Below, piece by piece: positions 34,938 through 42,267 of a stretch of DNA of 64,000 nucleotides. The DNA is from Methanosarcinales archaeon (GTDB taxonomy: Archaea > Halobacteriota > Methanosarcinia > Methanosarcinales > Methanoperedenaceae): contig CAJPFJ010000010.1 of assembly GCA_905339155.1 (NCBI GenBank), positions 87,968 to 151,967 on the forward strand. Direction: 5' to 3'. The stretch's first letter is position 1. Every line of letters begins with the position of its first letter. A program made the position numbers and the translations under genes. The notes below the pieces were generated by a model. The model saw only the letters and a list, made by a program, of their open reading frames with translations, was not told the origin of the DNA and did no database searches.

Positions 34938-37900
34938 CTATTCATTCTGTATAGTTTTTTCACCCAGCAGTTCTTTTATCTTCTCCTCCAGGCGAGTTCC
35001 CCTCGGAATAACTATTTCGTCAGTTTCTATCGAAAGCGCGACCTCTTTTACGCTCTGAGTATTCCCCACAAAAAACAGACGACCGTACTTGTTTTCGCAG
35101 TTTTTCCTCTTCTCGGTCAATCTCTTCGGGTCGTTATATCCAGAGGTCTGGTACTCAAATGCCATTGGTCCGTCCGGCAGCCAGGCAACCACATCAGCGT
35201 CTTCATAGTGATTAACCTCGACTTTGATATTTCTGTCAATGAAATATGCCGCTATCTGGATGACGCTCAGATAGTGTTCTTTGCTCTGGTTCAGGATGAG
35301 TTCGTTATTTAGCTTCTCCTTTTCGATATATGCAAAGACCTTCCCGCTTCCTATCGCGCGCTGAGTCCATTCCACGAACCTTTCCGCCCTGAGTACTGTT
35401 GTGTCGCCATTTATCCAGTCGGACATGATCACACCCTGCTCTTTTGCGAAGGATTCAAGATCAGGATGAACAAACGTATAAGCAACCTGGCGCTCCTGTT
35501 TTCCGAACAGGATCTGAGCCTCAAGATCGGAGGCTACTCTTTGCATATGATAGGTAGTCGCGTATGGGTATCCCACTGATACTGCGCACATGCCTGGCCT
35601 GGAGCAGGATAATAAGAACTGTGCATCGTTATTCGATAGCTTGAAGAACCTCACGACATCGTCAATACTCTTCCCGATATTCAGTCCATATACCTCAGAG
35701 ATAAAGATGTTCGCCCTCAGCTCAGGACCGATACTTACAAGGTCAGATAGCTGCTGAGACCCGATTATTATTCTGACTCCGAAACTGCCTGCCTGTTTCA
35801 GCATTCGTGAGAACTCATCCTGCAGCCTGGCGTTCTTCAGAAACACCCCTGCCTCATCGATCATGATCGTTGTCTTTCTTTTTGACTTTATGTTGAATCT
35901 AAGGGCAAGGATAGCCGTGAGAAGATAATTCATAGCCTCCTGGGTATCCTGGGGAATTGCAGACAGGTCTATGACCGTATATTGCTTTGTCAGGTCCACG
36001 TTAGTTGGATTAGAAAGCCATCTCAACGTATTTCTGAGAGATGATGTTCTGCTATATACTGCTTCGATAGTCGCATCTGATTTGTATTTCTTTTTATCCC
36101 TCTCCCATATATCATATAAATCAAGAAAGGTCGGCTGTTTTTCCTGTTTCCAGGTTTTCCTATCTTCCGGTGAAATTCCAAACTTTGCATAGAGCTCCAC
36201 CAAGGTCTCTCCAATATATGAGATTTGTTTGTGAGTCCTGTCCCCGCCTGTCAGCAGGTTCAGGAAAAACTTGACAGTATTCAGGTGCTCATAGAATTTC
36301 GAGATCGGATCGAACTGCACGTTCTCATTAAAGATTATCTCAAGCGGATTGATGTTGTAATATGTCTTGCCTTCTGGCTGCCTTCCAAGGTTAATTATCT
36401 GGCTTACGTCACTGAAATACTCTGCTACTGCGAGATAATTTGTTGTTGAATCCGGCTTATTTGTTATGTAGATGGCATCATCACCGTTCAGGATCGTTCT
36501 TATTCCGGTTATTGCCATGGCCGTGGTCTTGCCTGACCTCGTTGGGCCGATCATCAGTGTGTGGCTCGCTCCGAGCTTATCCAGGTCTATTATTATCTCC
36601 TGGTTCGTGTGAATATCATTCCCGAAATAAACCCCGTGCGATGAGACCATGTTGTTCGGGCCGTTCACCAGAGGCGTGATCCTCGAGATACCCGACGTGG
36701 GGAGCCAGACCGAGATCTTCTCATCATAGTAAGGCAGGAACTGGGTGCACTGGATAGTTTCCAGGATCCTGCCGTTTGGCACGCGGTTCATGATATTGTT
36801 CGCGCTCAGGATAGCCCTTACCTTTGAAATCCCTGCAAGCAGTGATGTGTATGAAGGAGAAAAGACTGTGATAATGAAGTTTATATCAAACATGCTCTCC
36901 TTTCCATCCTTGATCTGGGCATAGAGCGCCCTCAGGTCTTCCTGGTCAAGCCCCATATCAAATCGCGCTGTCTGGTTGTTCTGGAGCGATTCCTCGTTCC
37001 CTTTGATAGTGTTCATCGCTCTTTTGATCTCAACAAGCGCTTTGGGAGAATCTATCGGGAATATACTCTGGTCTATCCTGATCACATGTTCTTCGCTTGC
37101 AGACAGCCTATAGATCTGGGTCAGTATTTCAGGTGAAAGCGTCGGGGGAAACCCGCTTACCCCTCCGACAGGGATTCCCACGATTATGCAGGAAATGTAC
37201 TCGGAATTGTTGACCAGAAGATGATCCCTGTTATCCACGATCGAGCCCTGCATTATCTGGCGCAGTGTATTCTTCCAGACCGCTTTCTCTCCGTAGAGTG
37301 CTGGAGTCCTGTTAGATTGAACCTGGTATCTTGTATTATCATTTGCAAAGATATTGTATATCTTATCCCGCTGTGTTATTACAGCGGATACGGTGTGGGC
37401 TGCCTGCAACCTGTTCAGCACACCAGGCAGGAGGGTCATCATCAGGGTCTCTATTTCATCAGAATTCGATATTACTGAGATGAATATCTTCACGTCCCAG
37501 TTCGTGGTCTTTGGGGTCCTGGAAGATAGATCGTGCAGAGAATACAGCAGAGCCTTTTCATTATGGGATCTTGGTTGATTTACCTGCTCCATTACCATTC
37601 TTTCCACAGGATTCAGATAAGGTATCTGGGAGCTTGCACGAACCTTCATTAAAGTCCTGGGCTGTATCGAATTCAGGAATCCGCTTACCCTGGCAATATT
37701 TAGCGCCAGTTCCTCATCATCTAGCCAGCGCGTATCGCATCCCAGGATCACTCCGAACCTGTTATCCCCGAAGTCTATTACTCCTGTTTTCGATATGTTC
37801 TTCAGGCTGAATCTATACAGCTCAGAGACCTGTTTATCCGGACTTGAAACGCTTGAATATCTATCAAGCCCTTTTAATTTTCTGATCTTATGAGCGAAAA

Positions 37901-38159
37901 TTATTTTTGATTCGACCAGAACTTCATGGGTTCTTGCATATTTATAATAGAGTCCCCATAATATTGATAAAGCTATGAGATTTAGTAAAAGTCCTGATAT
38001 TCCCTCTCCCGCTCCGATTACTATTGTTGTCAGAATAGCGCATATTAGCATCACCTTTACCTGATCCCATGATAATTCTAGGGGTCCAAGCTGCAGCTTC
38101 TCAACAATATACCTTGGCGGTAATGGAACGATTATTTTATGGGATTGTGGGTCATTCAC
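34938..38159 (-). CDS. VirB4-like conjugation/secretion ATPase with C-terminal nuclease-like domain
   Basis: 1073 residues. Two N-terminal membrane helices (about 34-72) resemble a fused VirB3-type part. The VirB4-like body follows, with Walker A at 538-545 (GPTRSGKT), a Walker B TIMIDEAGVFLKNA and the sensor IIIGSQQLSDL. The last about 140 residues are extra and contain DVVAWLPDGPMAFEYQTSGY, then RLTEKRKNCENKYGRLFFVG, a pattern like PD-(D/E)xK nuclease folds. It should power DNA or protein export through an archaeal type IV-like channel. It is the last gene of the minus-strand secretion module, 27 bp after the VirB6-like gene. Confidence 0.8.
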   Translation of the reverse strand: MNDPQSHKIIVPLPPRYIVEKLQLGPLELSWDQVKVMLICAILTTIVIGAGEGISGLLLNLIALSILWGLYYKYARTHEVLVESKIIFAHKIRKLKGLDRYSSVSSPDKQVSELYRFSLKNISKTGVIDFGDNRFGVILGCDTRWLDDEELALNIARVSGFLNSIQPRTLMKVRASSQIPYLNPVERMVMEQVNQPRSHNEKALLYSLHDLSSRTPKTTNWDVKIFISVISNSDEIETLMMTLLPGVLNRLQAAHTVSAVITQRDKIYNIFANDNTRYQVQSNRTPALYGEKAVWKNTLRQIMQGSIVDNRDHLLVNNSEYISCIIVGIPVGGVSGFPPTLSPEILTQIYRLSASEEHVIRIDQSIFPIDSPKALVEIKRAMNTIKGNEESLQNNQTARFDMGLDQEDLRALYAQIKDGKESMFDINFIITVFSPSYTSLLAGISKVRAILSANNIMNRVPNGRILETIQCTQFLPYYDEKISVWLPTSGISRITPLVNGPNNMVSSHGVYFGNDIHTNQEIIIDLDKLGASHTLMIGPTRSGKTTAMAITGIRTILNGDDAIYITNKPDSTTNYLAVAEYFSDVSQIINLGRQPEGKTYYNINPLEIIFNENVQFDPISKFYEHLNTVKFFLNLLTGGDRTHKQISYIGETLVELYAKFGISPEDRKTWKQEKQPTFLDLYDIWERDKKKYKSDATIEAVYSRTSSLRNTLRWLSNPTNVDLTKQYTVIDLSAIPQDTQEAMNYLLTAILALRFNIKSKRKTTIMIDEAGVFLKNARLQDEFSRMLKQAGSFGVRIIIGSQQLSDLVSIGPELRANIFISEVYGLNIGKSIDDVVRFFKLSNNDAQFLLSCSRPGMCAVSVGYPYATTYHMQRVASDLEAQILFGKQERQVAYTFVHPDLESFAKEQGVIMSDWINGDTTVLRAERFVEWTQRAIGSGKVFAYIEKEKLNNELILNQSKEHYLSVIQIAAYFIDRNIKVEVNHYEDADVVAWLPDGPMAFEYQTSGYNDPKRLTEKRKNCENKYGRLFFVGNTQSVKEVALSIETDEIVIPRGTRLEEKIKELLGEKTIQNE

Positions 38160-38186
38160 TTTAATACACCTCCTGTTCTAATGTGA

Positions 38187-39092
38187 TCACTTTCCCTTTG
38201 CAAACAGAAATTTACCAACCATCAGATACTTTATTTGATTTCCAAAACTGGCCAATAACGGATACAGTATGCATGCTACTCCTGCCAATATTGCTCCGGA
38301 TGAGATCACGTAATAAAGCAACAGTGATTCATTCAGTGGGTATGGCAACCCGCTCATCAATCCTGTTCCCCCAAGCAATATCAGGCACATGAGGAAACGT
38401 GAAAACAGCATCACTGCTCCATAGGTGAAAATAGTCATTGCAAACGATCTTGTCCAGGGGAAAAATCCTGCAGCAGCAAACAAGAGGAAATATGCTGATA
38501 TGATACCCACCACCAGATACCTGAAATAAAATATTATCATCAGGCTAACAAAACTCAATGCTCTTAGAAGATATGCCATGGAGTTATCAGGGGAATATGA
38601 AACGAAATTCATCGACTCCAGGAAGGCTGATTTTGCAAGTATTGATTCCAGTGAGAATAACCACTGCAACCCGTACAGGTAGAATGCCCATACCAGAGGA
38701 GCGATTATGGCTATCTCGAAATATTTATTTCTCCAGCTGCCAGAAGCATTCCCCATCGTGTCGAAACTCGCTGACTCTTTCATTACGCCAATTCCCCCTG
38801 CCAGCAGGAATATTATGTAAAACACGAAAAACCAGAATGAAGTGAAGTTCTTCTGTTTCTGTACCATTGGATTTGATAAGAAATCGTTCTTTTGTGCCAT
38901 CAGGGTGGATACGGCAGGCTGTGCGTTTGAACTGTTCACACCTATCATGTCATACATGTTATCAGCCTGCGATTCCAGTATCCTGTCAAAACCTTTTGAG
39001 ATAAGATCAGGGAGAAGCTCTTCTAGATTAAAAGCTGCTGCTGGCTGAGCCAGGATCAGGCACAAAGACAGGAATAAAATTATTCGTTTCAT
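38187..39092 (-). CDS. VirB6/TrbL-like polytopic membrane protein
   Basis: 301 residues. A signal peptide (MKRIILFLSLCLILAQPAAA) is followed by an extracytoplasmic segment and about six membrane helices, among them FWFFVFYIIFLLAGGIGV, YLVVGIISAYFLLFAAAGFF and LLLYYVISSGAILAGVACIL. The order (pilin-like, this protein, VirB4) and topology match VirB6/TrbL channel subunits of conjugation systems. Family assignment rests on topology and context rather than on a sequence motif. It overlaps the previous gene by 4 bp. Confidence 0.6.
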   Translation of the reverse strand: MKRIILFLSLCLILAQPAAAFNLEELLPDLISKGFDRILESQADNMYDMIGVNSSNAQPAVSTLMAQKNDFLSNPMVQKQKNFTSFWFFVFYIIFLLAGGIGVMKESASFDTMGNASGSWRNKYFEIAIIAPLVWAFYLYGLQWLFSLESILAKSAFLESMNFVSYSPDNSMAYLLRALSFVSLMIIFYFRYLVVGIISAYFLLFAAAGFFPWTRSFAMTIFTYGAVMLFSRFLMCLILLGGTGLMSGLPYPLNESLLLYYVISSGAILAGVACILYPLLASFGNQIKYLMVGKFLFAKGK

Positions 39093-40030
39093 CTGAACCT
39101 CGATGATCTGTACATAATGTAAATTCCTAACAAAAATATCAAAACTACATAGATTATGAAACCTATTGCCGGGTTTATGCTTGTGGGCTTATTCTGGTGA
39201 TAAACGGCATTTTCGCTGAAATTGTAATCCGGCGCTCTTCCGAAAGGTGTCCACAGGAACACAGAAATTAAAGTTTCATTATCCATTATCGGGTCGTCAC
39301 CCTGATGGTATATTCCTATTCCTGTTTTCCTCCATATCGATAACGGCGTGACGTTCATGTAAGGGATCCCTTTTATGGTAAGCTCGACTATCCCGATGTT
39401 CAGTAAATGTTCAACAGAGCCATTTCGCGTTGTGATATTGAAGAAAATTATCGAATCATTTAGATCTGAAAAGTGTATTAGGCTCACCGGATGAAAGCTT
39501 GGGAACTCTTCTATAGTCATGTTTTGAGGGCCAGGGAATGTGAATTGCGGTGGAGAGATCTCTGTGTCTGTCCAGTCATGTGTTTCTGTGAAACTGCCAC
39601 TTATCCAGCATCCGTCATCATCGCAGGAAACCGTATCCCATTTCAAGACCGCATGCAGAATAGCTATAATATTTGCCCCGACCTGTTTGACAGATATGTT
39701 TTGAGTCAGTTCAGTGTTGATTCCAGGTGGCTGGAGCCATATTCTGGCATCTCCTCTTACCACTGCATTTGCAGCAGGATCATCGTGGATATAGAGTATG
39801 CCGCTGATATTTGCCATGTTCTGGAAACCTACGATGTCAATCCATCCCTGTAAATGATCGGAGGTGGTCATTTCTATATCGGGTCGTAATTCTGATTCTT
39901 TGTATGGAGGTAGCCCGGAAATATCGGTAATATAGGTACTGTTCAATTCTTCCAACAGCCCTGCACTGACTGGATCGAAGGATATTGAAAAAAGAGAGGC
40001 AGTTAATACCAGCCAAAGAACCTTGTTCCT
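39089..40030 (-). CDS. Exported membrane-anchored protein of the secretion module, start codon unclear
   Basis: From TTG at 39955 the frame gives 288 residues with many Asn-x-Ser/Thr sites, a paired-Cys segment SCDDDGCWIS, and a C-terminal membrane helix (IGFIIYVVLIFLLGIYIMY) with a short basic tail. Upstream in the same frame the DNA encodes NKVLWLVLTASLFSISFDP followed by VSAGLL, a perfect signal peptide. This overlaps the 3' end of the pilin-like gene, but no ATG, GTG or TTG lies before it. Translation probably begins at a rare codon such as ATT (about 40036), perhaps by coupling; the start given here is approximate. Likely a surface component of the conjugation apparatus. No family recognised. 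Confidence 0.55.
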   Translation of the reverse strand, partial: RNKVLWLVLTASLFSISFDPVSAGLLEELNSTYITDISGLPPYKESELRPDIEMTTSDHLQGWIDIVGFQNMANISGILYIHDDPAANAVVRGDARIWLQPPGINTELTQNISVKQVGANIIAILHAVLKWDTVSCDDDGCWISGSFTETHDWTDTEISPPQFTFPGPQNMTIEEFPSFHPVSLIHFSDLNDSIIFFNITTRNGSVEHLLNIGIVELTIKGIPYMNVTPLSIWRKTGIGIYHQGDDPIMDNETLISVFLWTPFGRAPDYNFSENAVYHQNKPTSINPAIGFIIYVVLIFLLGIYIMYRSSRFR

Positions 40031-40359
40031 ATTTTTATGAGTAATACTATTGCCACCAGTGCATAAAGGACTTGCAGTAAAGCATTCTGTGCATGAGACC
40101 GCTCCCTCGGGTCTCCCATGGTTGTTGAATGTGCCATGACTCCGATACCAGCTTTCCCGGTGAATATCACATAAGCCACTATTGTTACTACAACAAGGGC
40201 ACCCAGGACAAAATTAAGCAATTCCTGTACATCTGCTCCCTGCTGTTCAAGCCAGGTGCGTCCCATACCAGGTTTCATCAGATCGCTGTCATTTCCCGCA
40301 GCTGATGCCAAACCTGCCAGCATTATGAGTACTAATAAACATATTACATATAATCGCAT
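40003..40359 (-). CDS. VirB2/TrbC-like small membrane protein
   Basis: 118 residues: signal peptide (MRLYVICLLVLIMLAGLASA), a short exposed stretch, then two membrane helices (ELLNFVLGALVVVTIVAYVI and ALLQVLYALVAIVLLIKIG) separated by a polar loop. This is the build of VirB2/TrbC-type pilin subunits. It is first in the minus-strand secretion module, followed by the exported protein, the VirB6-like protein and VirB4. It starts from a short AT-rich divergent promoter region. The assignment is by topology and gene order. Confidence 0.6.
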   Translation of the reverse strand: MRLYVICLLVLIMLAGLASAAGNDSDLMKPGMGRTWLEQQGADVQELLNFVLGALVVVTIVAYVIFTGKAGIGVMAHSTTMGDPRERSHAQNALLQVLYALVAIVLLIKIGTRFFGWY

Positions 40360-40420
40360 AAATATAGGTAATTACTCAATAGTTTATATATTTTACTTAT
40401 TAATTGCATAAAATAAGAAG

Positions 40421-40430
40421 ATTTATATTA
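40421..40430 (+). promoter_or_regulatory. TATA-like promoter of the AbrB-type regulator gene
   Basis: ATTTATATTA sits about 25-30 bases before the ATG at 40455, fitting a leaderless archaeal transcript. A second AT-rich element at about 40381-40395 (TTTATATATTTTAC) could serve either this gene or the divergent pilin-like gene. Confidence 0.4.
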
Positions 40431-40454
40431 GTTCAGGGAAAATATACTTTAAAC

Positions 40455-40652
40455 ATGGCTAAAGATGAAAAAAACTCGAAGGAAGAGATCAAATACGCAT
40501 TTGCCAAGTACTACAGGAAATCTAATGGGAGCGGGAGCATCAATCTGCCTGTAGGGTTCGATGTAGATCTTGAACAGGGCGAGGAGCTTGCTGCAAAATG
40601 GGATGGTAAAACGATCGTACTTATTCCTCTTAAAAAGGTGAACTTCGAATGA
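40455..40652 (+). CDS. AbrB/SpoVT-type DNA-binding protein
   Basis: 65 residues. The basic N-terminus (MAKDEKNSKEEIKYAFAKYY) leads into a swapped-hairpin strand pattern: SGSINLPVGFDVDLEQGEEL, then WDGKTIVLIPLKK. This is an AbrB-like transition regulator or the antitoxin part of a small module. ATG at 40455 was taken over the upstream TTG because of the TATA box spacing. It overlaps the lipoprotein gene start by 4 bp (ATGA) and is divergent from the secretion module, which it may regulate. Confidence 0.6.
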   Translation: MAKDEKNSKEEIKYAFAKYYRKSNGSGSINLPVGFDVDLEQGEELAAKWDGKTIVLIPLKKVNFE

Positions 40653-40957
40653 GATTTAAATTATTTGCTGCAATTATATTGCTTGCATCCCTGTTCTTAG
40701 GATGCGTAAGCAATAACGCATATATTGGCACTTACAAGCTTGATAAAACTCCATCCAAGACTCTCGAACTCAGAGAAGATGGGACTTATCTTCTGGTTCC
40801 AGACGATCCTAAATTTACTGAAAAAGGAGTATATGTGAAACGTGGCTCTACTATCGAAGTAACCGATGCTTTAGGATTTACCAGTGTGATGAATATCACG
40901 GATTATGGTCTTCTTGAGGACAATGGCGACAGATGGATAAGAGTTACACAGAAATAA
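40649..40957 (+). CDS. Small lipoprotein
   Basis: 102 residues with a lipoprotein signal: MRFKLFAAIILLASLFLGC, lipobox LFLGC. The mature part is a small beta-rich domain (NAYIGTYKLDKTPSKTLELR, then GDRWIRVTQK) resembling short membrane-surface entry or immunity-like proteins. No family recognised. Translationally coupled to the AbrB-type gene. On a conjugative element it could act in surface exclusion, but nothing in the sequence proves that. Confidence 0.6.
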   Translation: MRFKLFAAIILLASLFLGCVSNNAYIGTYKLDKTPSKTLELREDGTYLLVPDDPKFTEKGVYVKRGSTIEVTDALGFTSVMNITDYGLLEDNGDRWIRVTQK

Positions 40958-41060
40958 ATAAGGGTTTTTTATTTTAAATCTTTTCTTAAAACGCCTGCTA
41001 TGCTTAGGAAAAAATGATCTGTAGAGCTTTCATTTTTCTGCCATGTTTCTATTAAATTAG

Positions 41061-41174
41061 CATCAGTTCTTCCATTACCTTCTGCTGGGGCTCGGCTTGC
41101 TTAAATTTGTCACAATCTCAGAGTTTTGAAACCGCTACGCGGAGTAGTGCCATAAGGTAATGGAAGAACTGATG
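41061..41174. repeat. 114-bp palindromic element with perfect 21-bp inverted repeats
   Basis: 41061-41081 and 41154-41174 are exact reverse complements over 21 bases (left arm begins CATCAGTTCTTCCATTACC). They enclose 72 bp with a GC-richer core (CCGCTACGCGGAGTAG, itself a small palindrome). It lies in an AT-rich gap beside the integrated element's regulatory genes. It could be a miniature transposable element, a replication or resolution site, or a strong transcription terminator. The remaining gap 40958-41264 holds nothing else clear. Confidence 0.75.
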
Positions 41175-41264
41175 GTCGATAATACCTTAATACCGATCAA
41201 TCAGTTCTTCTTATCCCATATTTTTTTATATCAAGCTCAATCAGCTGAGTTAATTCTGCCTCTT

Positions 41265-41465
41265 TCAGGCATTGTCTTCCTGCCAATTCCTGAGTGCTCT
41301 GAGCTTCTGCATCTCTTTTATACGCTCTACCATGGAGATCCGTGTAATTGCGGATTGGATTGCCTGTATATCATCAGCAAATATCCCGCGACCTATAAGG
41401 TAATCCAGATCTAATATTACAGCCATGCATAGAAAGCTGCGAATACCGGGACACTTTCCATTCAT
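41265..41465 (-). CDS. Small hypothetical protein
   Basis: 66 residues (MNGKCPGIRSFLCMAVILDL, then a charged helix SMVERIKEMQKLRALRNWQE). No family recognised. Support comes from a GGAG ribosome site at the right distance and from its ATG directly abutting the stop of an upstream coding-like frame (TAAATG), suggesting translational coupling. No other evidence. Confidence 0.35.
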   Translation of the reverse strand: MNGKCPGIRSFLCMAVILDLDYLIGRGIFADDIQAIQSAITRISMVERIKEMQKLRALRNWQEDNA

Positions 41466-41675
41466 TTAGGTCTCCCAATTGAACTCAAATTCCATTGATT
41501 TCATAATGCCATTTTTGTAGATTTTCTTAATCATTTTTTTAGTATCCTGGATTAGAAAATAAGGCCTTTCAACCTCGTTTCCATACCTCCGATCGCTAAA
41601 TGTCTTAACGGGTATATAATTTTTACGATAATATAAATTTAATAATTTAAAATTGAAATTAAAATCTGAACTTGA
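41466..41675 (-). CDS. Possible small coding region without a canonical start
   Basis: An open frame of about 69 codons on the minus strand has clear protein character (NYIPVKTFSDRRYGNEVERP, YFLIQDTKKMIKKIYKNG, MEFEFNWET) and ends immediately before the ATG at 41465. There is no ATG, GTG or TTG near its beginning; the first ATG is 22 codons before the end. It may be the 3' part of a larger lost gene. Upstream to 41805 the DNA is very AT-rich with no other gene. Confidence 0.3.
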   Translation of the reverse strand, partial: SSSDFNFNFKLLNLYYRKNYIPVKTFSDRRYGNEVERPYFLIQDTKKMIKKIYKNGIMKSMEFEFNWET

Positions 41676-41805
41676 GGATCAAATAAAAAAGAGTATTAGA
41701 AACATTCGAATAACTATTATTCAGGATCATCTTTTAAAATCTGAAAAATAAGCAGCAAATTTCAAAGTCAAAAGATGATATTAACTTTAGAAATCAAATA
41801 TCATG

Positions 41806-42159
41806 TTAAATCTCTTTTTCACAATAAAATGAGATCATTTGAGCAGGGATATAAACCCAGGCATTTCCAATCTTGTATTCGTAAAATTCTGGATTTTCTA
41901 CTTCCTCCTCTTTTTCTCCTATTGTATAGGTGAGTGGCTGCATGATCGCCCATAGATCAGCTTCAGGACGCCTTGAATTCCCCAGTATTTTGCCGGCATT
42001 GTCTTCGAGCATTCTCCATGAAACCCAGGGCAAATTTGTTTCCTGTATGGAATATTTCATGAAAATTAAGATCTTTTTAAGTTTATTGTCTTCGTTCGAA
42101 AGAAGTTCTTTTAACTTATCATCAGATACCTTTTTTGAAGCTGCCGTTTTTCTTGTCAT
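41806..42159 (-). CDS. Hypothetical protein near the replication gene
   Basis: 117 residues, Lys-rich at the N-terminus (MTRKTAASKKVSDDKLKELL) and then a mixed domain (ETNLPWVSWRMLEDNAGKIL, EADLWAIMQPLTYTIGEKEE). Not recognised. The size, basic start and placement just downstream of the primase-helicase gene fit a small accessory replication or regulatory protein of a plasmid-like element. No ribosome site is obvious. Confidence 0.5.
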   Translation of the reverse strand: MTRKTAASKKVSDDKLKELLSNEDNKLKKILIFMKYSIQETNLPWVSWRMLEDNAGKILGNSRRPEADLWAIMQPLTYTIGEKEEEVENPEFYEYKIGNAWVYIPAQMISFYCEKEI

Positions 42160-42267
42160 GGTTACAAACTCTTGTTAACTATGAATGTTAACTTTTGGTT
42201 TTGATAATCCATATTATCCAATATCCATATTTAAAAATTTCTATTCTCAATATCAAAAAATCCAGGA

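Noticed and set aside
41160..41414. 84-codon plus-strand frame starting at the inverted repeat
   Set aside because: Begins within the palindrome arm, has no ribosome site, and lies opposite a better supported small minus-strand gene.
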